The notes below the pieces were generated by a model that saw only the letters and a list, made by a program, of their open reading frames with translations, was not told the DNA's origin and did not search any database. Shown in pieces: positions 1 through 8,195 of a DNA stretch of 64,000 bases; position 1 is the stretch's first letter, and each line of letters opens with the position of its first letter. The position numbers and the translations under genes are program-made. The stretch is from positions 1 through 64,000 of the forward strand of contig CAZCSP010000024.1 in NCBI GenBank assembly GCA_964501275.1, written 5' to 3'. The stretch comes from 55-13 sp964501275 (GTDB lineage Bacteria; Armatimonadota; Fimbriimonadia; Fimbriimonadales; Fimbriimonadaceae).

Positions 1-60
1 CTATCTACAACTCGATTGCGCGGGTCCCTGCCCACGGCTACACCCTTCGGGTCGGCTAGT
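1..60. other. Left edge, no gene recognised
   Basis: Downstream flank of the first gene. Only a short weak hairpin around the acccttcgggt palindrome is visible; it lacks a T-tract, so I do not call a terminator. Confidence 0.4.
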
Positions 61-1188
61 CTAGTTCTCCGGTGCGTCTTTGAAGGCTGTCTTCATGGCT
101 TTGCTCATCTGCGAATCTGGCGTGACCTTGTACCACTGGATCCCATGTCTCAGAAGCAGGTCTTCTGAATCAGGAAGGTACCGAAGCAGAATAGTGAGTT
201 TCTGACCAACAAGCAGAATTTGTCTAGAGCTCGCGATCTTGGGAGGCGTATCGAGTGGGAAGAGCTTCGTAAACTTGGCATTGCGGAGATTGAGTCTTCG
301 GTCGTGGTTCCAAATGATCGCTCGGAAACGTTCTTCGGAGAGGGTTGGAAGGGTTTCCTCGACGAACCCCCTCCCGCCTGGAAAGGCCCGCCGGTCTACC
401 ACAAGAGCTCCGGTCAAGGGATCGATCTTGGTGTTGTGCCAGTTGCTGTACGTGTACCGAGCCTCTTCACGTTCGTAGTAAATGGAGTATATGTCGCTGG
501 CATACACCAAGCGGCTGGGTTGTTGATAGGAAACTTCGGATTCCGAATAGACCCGCAGAGCCAGGCGGTCGGGGTTCAAGAGGAAACTGGCTTGATACTT
601 TTCGACAAGGTGCCACAGGATTTTGCTCTCGGCTTGGTCTGGCGTTACGCGATGCTCTACAGAAGTGGGTGGAAGCGGTGTGTCTGGTGCGAGCAAAGAG
701 CTAAGTTCGCCTCCAATGCTGTCCATGTCCATCCAACCGCTGTGGGCGTCATCGACTTGGAATCCTCGTAGCTTGGGCCAGAACATGACAGATCGCGAAG
801 GACGCTGGTCATCTCGGTTTTCAACCATTTGACCAAATACAAAATCCGTTTTCGGCCACATCGCTTTGACGATTCGCTTCGCCGACTGAAGCAGTTTTTG
901 GTCGGGAATAACTTGCGGCTTGAACTGACGCTCAGTCGAAATCTGGTGAGGCGGATCCCAGCGGTAGGAAAACAGGGAGTCGTCGGCTCTCAGCGATACG
1001 GAGTGGTTTGCAAATCCGTACTCCTTGCTCAAGTAGACATAGTTTGTCTCTCGATAGGATAGGAGCCTGGGTGAGTCGGATTTCCGTTTCAACCCCAACT
1101 GGTCAAGGATTCGATAGGCAGGTGTTGGATCAACCTGAGAGGGCTCTTGGCTGAGGCTCAATGCCAGTAAACAAAGTAAAGTGGCCAT
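61..1188 (-). CDS. Secreted protein of unknown function
   Basis: A 375-residue protein that I do not recognise. Residues 1-14 form a short hydrophobic signal peptide (ATLLCLLALSLSQ), so it is probably exported. The rest is hydrophilic, rich in Tyr, Arg and Trp, with no transmembrane segment and no catalytic motif that I can name. It is transcribed in the same direction as the AAA ATPase upstream, with a 40-base gap, and could be its distal partner, but nothing in the sequence links the two functionally. Start chosen at the ATG that opens the signal peptide. Confidence 0.7.
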   Translation of the reverse strand: MATLLCLLALSLSQEPSQVDPTPAYRILDQLGLKRKSDSPRLLSYRETNYVYLSKEYGFANHSVSLRADDSLFSYRWDPPHQISTERQFKPQVIPDQKLLQSAKRIVKAMWPKTDFVFGQMVENRDDQRPSRSVMFWPKLRGFQVDDAHSGWMDMDSIGGELSSLLAPDTPLPPTSVEHRVTPDQAESKILWHLVEKYQASFLLNPDRLALRVYSESEVSYQQPSRLVYASDIYSIYYEREEARYTYSNWHNTKIDPLTGALVVDRRAFPGGRGFVEETLPTLSEERFRAIIWNHDRRLNLRNAKFTKLFPLDTPPKIASSRQILLVGQKLTILLRYLPDSEDLLLRHGIQWYKVTPDSQMSKAMKTAFKDAPEN

Positions 1189-1228
1189 CGGATCTCAACT
1201 TGAATGACGGCTACCAAACGGGAAAGTT

Positions 1229-2731
1229 TCAGTCCCCGTCGTGCTTGCTGGCCGGGCGGGTTCGCATTCTCGCCCACTCCCTAATCTCCGCGATGTCCTC
1301 TTCCATCATCCGACTCAAAGGAACCACCACCTTCGCTTCGTCCACCACGTCCTTGTGAGTGAGTTCGCGACCCGCATCAAAGGCCACAAACAGGGCTCCG
1401 ACGATCACCTGCTCGATCTCGGCGCCGCTAAAGCCTTTAGTGATCTCGGCGAGTTCGTTCAGTTTGAACTTCTTCAAGTCCCGTCCCCGCTTTTTCAGGT
1501 GGATAGTGAAGATGTCCTTTCTTTCCGACTTGTCGGGCAGGTCCACGAAGAATATCTCGTCGAACCGGCCCTTGCGGAGCATCTCCGGGGGGAGTTGGGA
1601 GACGTTGTTGGCGGTGGCGATGAGGAAGACGGCGGCCGTTTTTTCCTGCATCCAGGTAAGGAAGGTGGCGAAGACGCGGGCGGTGGTTCCTGAGTCGGAT
1701 ACGGACGCCCCGGAGGCTCCGGCAAATCCCTTTTCGATCTCATCCGCCCATAGGATACAGGGCGCGACCGACTCGGCGACCTTGATCGCCTTGCGGATGT
1801 TCTCCTCGCTCTGCCCAACCAGAGAGCCAAAGATGCGGCCTACGTCCAGCTTGAGCATGGGCAACGCCCAGTGGGCGGCGATCGCCTTTGCGATCAGAGA
1901 CTTTCCGCAACCCTGGACGCCCAGGATCAGGACGCCCTTGGGGGCGGGGATGCCGAACTCGCGGGCCTTGTCGGTGAAACTGTTGGTGCGCTTTTGGAGC
2001 CATTCCTTCAAAAGGTCCATCCCGCCGACGTCGGACATCTTGTTTTGAGCCGGGTAGTACTCCAAGAGGCCGCTCTTGCGGATAATCTGCTTCTTCTCTT
2101 CAAGAACCACCTCCACGTCGAACGCCTTCTTCTCCACCAGGCTGCGCGCAAAGACGGACTCGATCTCGTCCATTGTCAGCCCTTGGGCAGACTTCACGAT
2201 GATCTCGCGGGCCAGTGGCTCCAACTTCGTATCGACGTTCGGGTTGTCCTTCACCGCGCTCGTCACCTCTTCCAACTTCGCCTCGATTTCATCCGCCAAC
2301 GGCAGTGCAAAGTCGACCACGGTCACATCTTTCTCCAGATCGGTCGGCAGGCTCAGCGAGGGACCCATGATGATGAGGGTCTGGGCTTTGCCGCGTAGGC
2401 GCAAGGCCAGGTCGCGGAGGAGTCGAACCACCCGGTTGTCCCGCATGTAGGGGTGGAAGTCTTTGAGGAGGAAGACGGTGAAATCGGCTGATTCATGGAT
2501 GAGCGCCAGGGCTTCCAATTCACCGGGCAGGGAAGTGGGCTTGGCGGGGCCGCTGGTCCGGTTCACATTCGGCTTCATCCCCTGGGTGATGGACCAGGTG
2601 TGAAGGGTGCGGTTGAGGTTTTTGCAAACCTTCTGAAGCGTCTCTTCCACCCGCCGCTCTTCCCAACTGACGATGTAGAGAATGGGATACTTGGCCCGAA
2701 TCAGAATATCGATCTCTTGCGAGGCGTTCAT
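1229..2731 (-). CDS. AAA ATPase, Ycf46-like
   Basis: A 500-residue cytoplasmic AAA+ ATPase. An N-terminal region of about 230 residues is followed by one AAA module. Walker A is GVQGCGKS at 271-278 and Walker B is ILWADE at 326-331, inside the LWADEIEKG signature typical of the cyanobacterial/plastid Ycf46 family. A sensor-1 region (IATANN) and arginine-finger region (RKGRFDEIF) follow. The family is widespread; its substrate is poorly known, and some members are linked to CO2 or photosynthesis regulation in cyanobacteria. Function here is therefore open. The ATG is preceded by TAGCAT eight bases upstream, a leaderless-type signal. Confidence 0.85.
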   Translation of the reverse strand: MNASQEIDILIRAKYPILYIVSWEERRVEETLQKVCKNLNRTLHTWSITQGMKPNVNRTSGPAKPTSLPGELEALALIHESADFTVFLLKDFHPYMRDNRVVRLLRDLALRLRGKAQTLIIMGPSLSLPTDLEKDVTVVDFALPLADEIEAKLEEVTSAVKDNPNVDTKLEPLAREIIVKSAQGLTMDEIESVFARSLVEKKAFDVEVVLEEKKQIIRKSGLLEYYPAQNKMSDVGGMDLLKEWLQKRTNSFTDKAREFGIPAPKGVLILGVQGCGKSLIAKAIAAHWALPMLKLDVGRIFGSLVGQSEENIRKAIKVAESVAPCILWADEIEKGFAGASGASVSDSGTTARVFATFLTWMQEKTAAVFLIATANNVSQLPPEMLRKGRFDEIFFVDLPDKSERKDIFTIHLKKRGRDLKKFKLNELAEITKGFSGAEIEQVIVGALFVAFDAGRELTHKDVVDEAKVVVPLSRMMEEDIAEIREWARMRTRPASKHDGD

Positions 2732-2755
2732 CGGCGTTCATGCTACCGCAGGGGA

Positions 2756-2777
2756 ACGGCGTTGCGGCGTTTCGGCA
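2756..2777. repeat. Copy of GCGTTGCGGC intergenic repeat
   Basis: acggcgttgcggcgtttcgg-type sequence. The same core recurs near 6881, 7130 (inverted), 10671 and 54077, always between genes. Confidence 0.55.
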
Positions 2778-2851
2778 CAACCGTGGATACTTTGTAGAGC
2801 CAACACGGACCGCTGAGTTCTGTGACGCCGTAATGGTAAGAAGCCGGCGCC

Positions 2852-2887
2852 GCAAAAAGGGCCAGGCTTTGCCCTGGCCCTTTTTGC
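2852..2887. terminator. Bidirectional rho-independent terminator
   Basis: Perfect 15-base inverted repeat (2852-2866 and 2873-2887) with a 6-base loop. The outer part of the stem is A5 on the left and T5 on the right, so it works on either strand. It sits 20 bases after the stop of the Spy-like gene and before the AAA ATPase, separating the two transcripts. Confidence 0.9.
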
Positions 2888-2906
2888 ATTTACGGTGTCT
2901 CTTATA

Positions 2907-3404
2907 CTAGCCCTTGGTCTTGCCGCCGGACTTCGCTCCGCCCGCCTTGGTGCCCCCGGCTGCAGGTCCACCAGTGCGGCCCTGGCCAGGACCGCCCGGT
3001 CCGCGGCGTCGATCGCGCATCTCGGCATACTTCTTCTGCTGATCTTTGGTCAGGATGGCATTGAGCTTCTTGGTGTTCTCGTCGCGCATCTTCTCGAAAG
3101 CTTTCATCTTCTGCTCGCGAGTCATCTTCGTGTCGTCCATCAGGGCCTTCTGCTTGGGAGCGTTGGCCTTGTAGAGAGCGAGAATCTTCTTCTTCTGGTC
3201 GGCGGTCAGCTTGAGCTCTGTGGAGAGTCGTTCGACGCGCTGCTCAGGAGTCTGCATTCGGAACTGTCCGCCAGGGCCGGGGCCGCCCTGTCGAGGACCG
3301 GCTTGGCCGCTCTTGGCTCCGCCCGACTTCGCACCGCCGCTTTGCGCCAGTGCAGACCCGCCAACAACGAGGGCCGCGACAACGAGAATTGATTTGAAAT
3401 TCAC
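2907..3404 (-). CDS. Secreted Spy/LTXXQ-like protein
   Basis: A 165-residue exported protein with a signal peptide at residues 1-21 (cleavage after SALAQ). A Gly/Lys/Ala-rich linker follows, then a helical core at about 50-130 with LTADQKKKIL and LTKDQQKKYAEM, the LTxxQ pattern of Spy/CpxP periplasmic proteins. The C-terminal tail is again Gly/Pro/Lys-rich. Spy-like proteins act as extracytoplasmic chaperones or stress sensors; here that is inference from the motif. The start is GTG with a good AGGAG Shine-Dalgarno about eight bases upstream, so unlike many neighbours this gene has a normal leader. A strong terminator follows it. Confidence 0.75.
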   Translation of the reverse strand: MNFKSILVVAALVVGGSALAQSGGAKSGGAKSGQAGPRQGGPGPGGQFRMQTPEQRVERLSTELKLTADQKKKILALYKANAPKQKALMDDTKMTREQKMKAFEKMRDENTKKLNAILTKDQQKKYAEMRDRRRGPGGPGQGRTGGPAAGGTKAGGAKSGGKTKG

Positions 3405-3494
3405 TTAATAGTCTCCTAGGATTGATCTGTGCCTGCCGGCACGAGGGCACGTTCAATAACGCGTTGACGAAGATCGCCTGCAAAAGTGCGGTGA

Positions 3495-4328
3495 TCAGAA
3501 GGCGAGTTTTGCAAAAGCATAGGACCAGGTGGCCTCGTTCAGGTAGCGCAAGTTCAAATCCGCCGCCTTCTCCACTGGGACCCGGGGCACCACTTCCGCG
3601 CCTTTGCTGGCCCAGCAGTACCCCGAGAATCCGCCAAAACTCGGGATGATCGCCTGGTAGCTTCCCGTCTTGGGGAACACCCGCGCGAACATGGCCTGGA
3701 TGCTCTCCAGCGAATAGGGGCAGAAGAGCAAGTTGTCCGCCTGGGTGACCAGAATCCCGGTCTCTGCCAGGACGTTAGAGCAGTCGCGGTAGAACTCGTC
3801 GGTAAACAGCATCTCGCTCAGCGCGCCATCCTCTTCCTCATAGGTGTCGGTGGAGTCGGCCACGATGAGGTCGTACTTGCGTTGCGTCTGCTTGACGAAC
3901 GGAAAAGCGTCGGCCACGTGGATGTGCATCCGAGGATCGTCGAACGCGCCGTCGCTGACTCCCGGCAAAAACTCCCGGCTGGCCTCGATCACCCCCGCGT
4001 CGATCTCCACCATATCCACATGCTCGATGCTTGGATGCTTCGCCAGTTCGCGCAGAACGCCGCCATCCCCCCCGCCGATCACCAAGGCCGACCGGGGCTG
4101 GTCCATCGAGAGCAGCGGAATCTGGACCAGAGCCTCATGGTAGGCATGCTCATCGAGTTCCGTGAGCTGGATGTGGTTATCCAAAAGCAGAACCCGCCCA
4201 AAGGCATCGGTGTCCAGAATGTCGATCTGCTGGAACTCGGTTTTGCGGCTCAAGAGATGCTCCCGAACCGAAGCGGTCATGGACAGCTTGTCGCTGCGGA
4301 TCGGGAAAGTGAGGTTGTCGGTGGACAC
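3495..4328 (-). CDS. speE: Spermidine synthase (polyamine aminopropyltransferase)
   Basis: A 277-residue cytoplasmic enzyme that transfers an aminopropyl group from decarboxylated S-adenosylmethionine to putrescine or a related polyamine. Visible motifs are DEHAYHEALV (59-68), the nucleotide-binding GGGDGG (85-90), the VEIDAGVIE strand and the catalytic-loop DSTDTYEEEDG. The loop is longer than the usual DSTDPxGP, so substrate preference may differ. The start is GTG with TAAACT exactly six bases upstream, a leaderless signal that overlaps the stop codon of the preceding gene. Confidence 0.85.
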   Translation of the reverse strand: MSTDNLTFPIRSDKLSMTASVREHLLSRKTEFQQIDILDTDAFGRVLLLDNHIQLTELDEHAYHEALVQIPLLSMDQPRSALVIGGGDGGVLRELAKHPSIEHVDMVEIDAGVIEASREFLPGVSDGAFDDPRMHIHVADAFPFVKQTQRKYDLIVADSTDTYEEEDGALSEMLFTDEFYRDCSNVLAETGILVTQADNLLFCPYSLESIQAMFARVFPKTGSYQAIIPSFGGFSGYCWASKGAEVVPRVPVEKAADLNLRYLNEATWSYAFAKLAF

Positions 4329-4334
4329 GAATGC

Positions 4335-4340
4335 AGTTTA
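4335..4340 (-). promoter_or_regulatory. -10 element TAAACT, leaderless, for speE
   Basis: TAAACT lies six bases before the GTG start of speE; no Shine-Dalgarno is present. It overlaps the 3' end of the upstream gene. Confidence 0.5.
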
Positions 4341-5108
4341 CTTGGGCAGTGTGAACCACTTGTTATCGTGGCGGAAAGGACCTTTCCAAATGCAGGACCA
4401 GTCATACTTGGCTTTCTGACCCTTCAAGTTGGTGAGGTCCACTCGCACCTGTAGGGGAATCCACATATTGCTCGCCGCGATGATCTCGATCGTGGCCGCC
4501 CCTAGCTTTTTGGCGGCGGCTGCCGTCCGGGTGGCAAAGAGGCGAATCTGGGGAACGCTGCGCCCGTTGCCCATCATGGTGCGCGTTTCCATCCTGACCT
4601 CGAAGCCGCCATCCCCTTTGAGGAGCCCCTGGACAAGCGGTACGAATGCTCCTTTTCCGGTAATGTACGACTGGAACATCGACTGCTGAAAGTGCTTCGG
4701 CCAAGCCGAGACCGCGCTGATGTTGGAGGGCACAAACTTAGGATCGACGCCAGGCTTGATAGGCTTGAATCCAGTGGTTTGCGAAAGCATCGTCAGTTTC
4801 CCGTTGTTGCCGATGATCGTCTGGTTGCTCATCGGGTACGTGGTGCCTTCGGCGATTTTCACCATCTCCACACGAAAAGTCTTCCGGTCGCGGATTCGAT
4901 AGGCCAGTTGGGCCTGTCCCATGCTGGTATCGAAGAATATACAGGTGTAGCTCGCTTCGCCCACCGCGTCTTTCAAGTTCAACAATGCGGTGTCCATACG
5001 CTTGGCAAAGTCCAGCGGCTTCACCGTCGACTTGCGCCAGTCGCTTGGCTTTTGGGCAAGTGAAAGGGCGGGCGCAACGAGAAGGGGGAGAAGGAGTAGG
5101 GGTTTCAA
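4338..5108 (-). CDS. Secreted protein, possibly LolA-like
   Basis: A 256-residue exported protein with a signal peptide at residues 1-18 (cleavage after LSLAQ). The mature part alternates strands and contains statements such as YRIRDRKTFRVEM and TIIGNNGKLTML, reminiscent of the LolA/RseB fold common in large exported families of this group. I regard the fold as a guess. The start is a TTG (codons TTG AAA CCC); no in-frame ATG would preserve the signal peptide. It lies 9 bases upstream of speE in the same direction. A TAAACT hexamer lies eight bases upstream of the TTG. Confidence 0.6.
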   Translation of the reverse strand: MKPLLLLPLLVAPALSLAQKPSDWRKSTVKPLDFAKRMDTALLNLKDAVGEASYTCIFFDTSMGQAQLAYRIRDRKTFRVEMVKIAEGTTYPMSNQTIIGNNGKLTMLSQTTGFKPIKPGVDPKFVPSNISAVSAWPKHFQQSMFQSYITGKGAFVPLVQGLLKGDGGFEVRMETRTMMGNGRSVPQIRLFATRTAAAAKKLGAATIEIIAASNMWIPLQVRVDLTNLKGQKAKYDWSCIWKGPFRHDNKWFTLPK

Positions 5109-5119
5109 TGCTTCAAAGT

Positions 5120-6838
5120 TTACTGTCTATTCAAGATAGGACTTGGACGGCTGACGTCCAGCGGCGCCCAAATGTTCACGTCCAGGTCGGCGAAGGCGGC
5201 GTCTTTCTGCTGGCAGTCCTTTAGGAAAACCTCTTCATCAGGGGTGAGAGTTCCGCCCCCCGCCACTCTCTCTGACATTTCCGCCAACCGAGTGAAGCGG
5301 TCGATATGGTCGGTGAACCGAACTTCCGCGTAGTCTCGGGCCGAGAAAGTGGAGATGAGGAACTGCCAGTCGCTGGCCTCCGCCAGAAGCAACTCCCGAC
5401 CGGCTTGCCGTAGAATCTCCTTGGCCGGGCCCTCATCCCCATGGTCCCGCACAAGCTGGCGCATCCTCCGCTGGCAAGGATAGAGCTTCTCCCAGGTCCA
5501 CATATTGCCGTCGTTCAGCCAGATGTAGTGGTAGCCGCCCTCGCCCCAGGAACCTTCGGGGAGGGTGATGGAGTGGCGGGCCGGCTCCTGGTCCAAGAGG
5601 TCGCCCCCCGAAACGCACTCGATTTCGGGGTCGTGGTGCATGATCTTGGCGGTCTCATAGAGGAATTCCGGCCCCTCCCACCACCAGTGGCCGAAGAGCT
5701 CGGTGTCGTACATCGCAACGAGGGTTCCGGTCCGATCCGAGACCCCTCGGTAGTGGGCCAAGGCACCCTTGATGGTCCGCACCATATCCTCCGCGTGGCC
5801 CTGGATGCGCTCAAAGGCCATGTAGGGATCGTAAGGCTGTTTCTGCCCCAGGTCGTGCTTCTGCTGGCTGATCCGCCAATAGCGATGCCGCCCCGGATAA
5901 AGCTGCTTATGGAACTCCAGATAGTACTCGTCGCCCGGATACCCCGACTCGCCCGACCAGACCTTGACGGTGGTCTGCGGGTCGCGGGACATGCAGGTCA
6001 CGCCGTTCGGAAGTTCGTAATGCTCGTACTCGCTTCGGTAGCCGATCTGCTCCTGGAAGTTCTTCTTGCTCCGGGCAAAGAGTTCGGCCAGTTGGGGGAA
6101 GTTGGCGGCGTAGGTCCCCAACGGCTCCCCGCCCCGAATCATGTGGGAGTCCACAAAGAAGTACTCCAGGTCGTTCTCCGCCAGATACTCCTCCACCCCC
6201 TTCCGTGGCCACGAAACCTCGTTCTGGCCAACCGGCGACTTCCAGTCGTAGCGGGGCCGATAGGCGCATTCGGGAAGCCAAATTCCTCGGGGCTGCTTGC
6301 CGAAGTGCTTCTTGTAGGTCTCCACTCCCAGCTTGATCTGGGCCGAGCAGCTTTCGTCGGTCCCCAGCAGAGGCATATAGCCGTGGGTCGCGCCGCAGGT
6401 GATGATCTCGATGGAGCCGCCATCCTGAAAGTAGCGGAATCCCTCCACAATGCTTCGCCCCCAGCGATGTTTGAACTCCACCAGCGCCTGGGTGTACTGT
6501 CGTTGCCAAAACGCCGCTAGCCCCTGCATCCACAGCGGCCCTTCCTTCTCAAACTTGCGCTGGTCCTCGATCGCCGCGTCGATCTTGGCCTGGCAATAGT
6601 CCTCAAACTCGTCCTTGAACGTGGCGTCCTCTAGCTGCTCAGCCAGGATCGGCGTGATATTGATCGTCCACCGAGGCCGAATCCCCTCTTTCTCCAGGCG
6701 GTCGAGCGCATGGAGAATGGGAAGGTAGCACTCCGCCGTGGATTCATTAATCCAGTCCGTACCATGCGGACTCTTGCCGTGGCTGAGAACATAGGGCATG
6801 TGCGAGTGAAGGCACAAAAGAAACCTACCAACGGGCAT
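5120..6838 (-). CDS. GH57 1,4-alpha-glucan branching enzyme (DUF1957)
   Basis: A 572-residue glycoside hydrolase family 57 protein of the type that makes alpha-1,6 branches in glycogen. The N-terminus has the family LHSHMPYV motif, followed by the TWSINITP-like RWTINITPIL, then GIWLPECAYRP (nucleophile Glu region) and TELFGHWWWEGP (acid/base Asp region written as MYDTELFGHWW). The C-terminal helical region carries WQFLIST, as in DUF1957 members. The reading frame is open 22 codons further upstream, but that part lies in repeat DNA. The ATG at 6836-6838 has TACAAT six bases upstream and begins exactly at the family's N-terminus. Confidence 0.88.
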   Translation of the reverse strand: MPVGRFLLCLHSHMPYVLSHGKSPHGTDWINESTAECYLPILHALDRLEKEGIRPRWTINITPILAEQLEDATFKDEFEDYCQAKIDAAIEDQRKFEKEGPLWMQGLAAFWQRQYTQALVEFKHRWGRSIVEGFRYFQDGGSIEIITCGATHGYMPLLGTDESCSAQIKLGVETYKKHFGKQPRGIWLPECAYRPRYDWKSPVGQNEVSWPRKGVEEYLAENDLEYFFVDSHMIRGGEPLGTYAANFPQLAELFARSKKNFQEQIGYRSEYEHYELPNGVTCMSRDPQTTVKVWSGESGYPGDEYYLEFHKQLYPGRHRYWRISQQKHDLGQKQPYDPYMAFERIQGHAEDMVRTIKGALAHYRGVSDRTGTLVAMYDTELFGHWWWEGPEFLYETAKIMHHDPEIECVSGGDLLDQEPARHSITLPEGSWGEGGYHYIWLNDGNMWTWEKLYPCQRRMRQLVRDHGDEGPAKEILRQAGRELLLAEASDWQFLISTFSARDYAEVRFTDHIDRFTRLAEMSERVAGGGTLTPDEEVFLKDCQQKDAAFADLDVNIWAPLDVSRPSPILNRQ

Positions 6839-6844
6839 AGGTTC

Positions 6845-6850
6845 ATTGTA
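6845..6850 (-). promoter_or_regulatory. -10 element TACAAT, leaderless, for GH57 gene
   Basis: TACAAT, six bases, then ATG. It supports the start at 6838. Confidence 0.55.
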
Positions 6851-6880
6851 GATTGCGGGGTTGTGGGATTGCTGGATTGG

Positions 6881-7166
6881 GACGGCGTTGCGGCAGATCG
6901 GCATACCAGCATTGCGGAAATAGGGTTAGGGACTTGCAAAATTCGCGATCCAAGCCCCCTTGAGGGGGTTGGGGGTGGCGCTCAGTTCTCCGATTGTAGG
7001 GTTGATCCCCCGTGGTTTGGGCTCTTTGAATACAAACGGGGAACCTGGCCACACCCCCAACCCCCTCAAGGGGGCTCGGAACGCAACTGCCCCAACTGGG
7101 CTCATTTACGATTTTTGCAAGTCCCTCACCGAAACACCGAAACGCCGTAGTGCCGCAATGCCGGAA
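6881..7166. repeat. Nested long palindrome filling the intergenic gap
   Basis: This 286-base gap between divergent genes is a three-layer inverted repeat. Outer layer: GCGTTGCGGC-type sequence near 6881-6920 faces its complement near 7130-7166. Middle layer: gggacttgcaaaa at 6930 faces its complement ending at 7126. Inner layer: agcccccttgagggggttgg at 6954-6979 faces its complement at 7053-7076. No gene, terminal transposase or target duplication is visible. Confidence 0.8.
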
Positions 7167-7171
7167 AACCG

Positions 7172-7177
7172 TATCCT
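7172..7177 (+). promoter_or_regulatory. -10 element TATCCT for the FHA gene
   Basis: TATCCT lies nine bases before the ATG; no Shine-Dalgarno is visible. Confidence 0.4.
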
Positions 7178-7186
7178 CTCCATTAG

Positions 7187-8188
7187 ATGGCGCTGAGAAT
7201 TCTGGGAATCGCGGGCTCGAAGGTTGGGCAGGCGTTTGGGTTGTTGGGCGAGGTCACGGTTGGCCGCGCCGCCGATTGCTCTATCTCGCTTCCCAATGAT
7301 GCCGCCGTCAGTCGCCAACACGCCCGATTCGCGTGGATTCAAGGGCTGCCGATGGTGGAGGACTTGGGCAGCCGGAACGGCACCTTCCTCAACGGCGCCC
7401 GGATCACCCAGGCGAGGCCTGTCTCCAGCGGGGACGAAGTGCGGATTGGCGGGGAGGTCTTTCGGGTGGAAGCGGTTCTCGACTCCGTTCCTGGTCAGGC
7501 TCCCTCAGGTCCCGCTAAGGAATTCTCCCGAGGCGAGAGAGGGGCGAAGGGGCGGCGGGGAGAACGTTCGGGGGCCGAAGGGACGCTGTACCAGAACGTC
7601 GGAGGAGCCGACGGTCCCGGATGCGCCCTGCCGAACATCGACCTGTCGGGGTGCCTGAAGTACATCTGGATGATCCTCTTGGTCTTCCTCGTCGCCTTGG
7701 CGATCGCCGCGATCCTCTGGGGGCTGGGGACCCTCCTCTCCGGTCTGGGCGGTGCGAGTTCGTCGGTTTCGGGGCAAGGGGCTGGGCCTGGCGGCTCCTC
7801 TCGACCCGATTCAGGAAGCCAGCCGCCTCCCCCAGTCGAGGACAACAAGGACCAGGATCAAAAACAGCCATCGGCAGAGGGGATACGGATCGATGAAGTC
7901 AAGCTGGATTTTGCCAAGCGAAACGGTCCCGATCTGCGACCGGTCGTGCTGGTCAAATGGACCAACCTCACCAAGAAACCGGTCGCCCGCCTCTTCGGAA
8001 CGGTTCAGGTTTTTGACCAGGAAGGAAAGCTGCTGGCGGAGATTCCAAGGGAGACGATCTACCACGGACCTCCGGTGAATCCGGGCGAGGAGCACCAGGA
8101 TGAGCGGGAGCGAGACGGCATCGTCATCCACCGGAAGCTCCCCGGCACGCCCACTTCGGCCAAAGTGAAAGTCGAGCGGGTGGAATAA
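7187..8188 (+). CDS. FHA-domain membrane protein
   Basis: A 333-residue protein. Residues 1-100 form a forkhead-associated phosphothreonine-binding domain with GRAADCSI, SRQHARF and GSRNGTFLNG motifs, all key residues present. A low-complexity Gly/Arg/Ser linker (about 105-145) leads to one transmembrane helix (about 160-185), then a Pro/Asp/Gln linker and a C-terminal beta domain (about 235-333) resembling the FxLYD-type extracytoplasmic fold. The FHA domain is therefore predicted cytoplasmic and the tail outside. It could couple Ser/Thr phosphorylation to an envelope event; no kinase is encoded nearby. The linker contains a palindromic repeat segment (see 7521-7556). The M42 peptidase follows after seven bases. 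Confidence 0.8.
   Translation: MALRILGIAGSKVGQAFGLLGEVTVGRAADCSISLPNDAAVSRQHARFAWIQGLPMVEDLGSRNGTFLNGARITQARPVSSGDEVRIGGEVFRVEAVLDSVPGQAPSGPAKEFSRGERGAKGRRGERSGAEGTLYQNVGGADGPGCALPNIDLSGCLKYIWMILLVFLVALAIAAILWGLGTLLSGLGGASSSVSGQGAGPGGSSRPDSGSQPPPPVEDNKDQDQKQPSAEGIRIDEVKLDFAKRNGPDLRPVVLVKWTNLTKKPVARLFGTVQVFDQEGKLLAEIPRETIYHGPPVNPGEEHQDERERDGIVIHRKLPGTPTSAKVKVERVE
7521..7556. repeat. In-frame repeat-like insertion in the FHA linker
   Basis: The sequence ttctcccgaggcgagagagg and following bases resembles the inverted copy at 28421-28456 inside the tricorn gene. Both are in frame and encode charged low-complexity linker. Confidence 0.4.
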
Positions 8189-8195
8189 TAGGCGC

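Noticed and set aside
3540..3575. tRNA-like ttcaaatcc sequence
   Set aside because: No acceptor stem or other arms; it lies inside speE.
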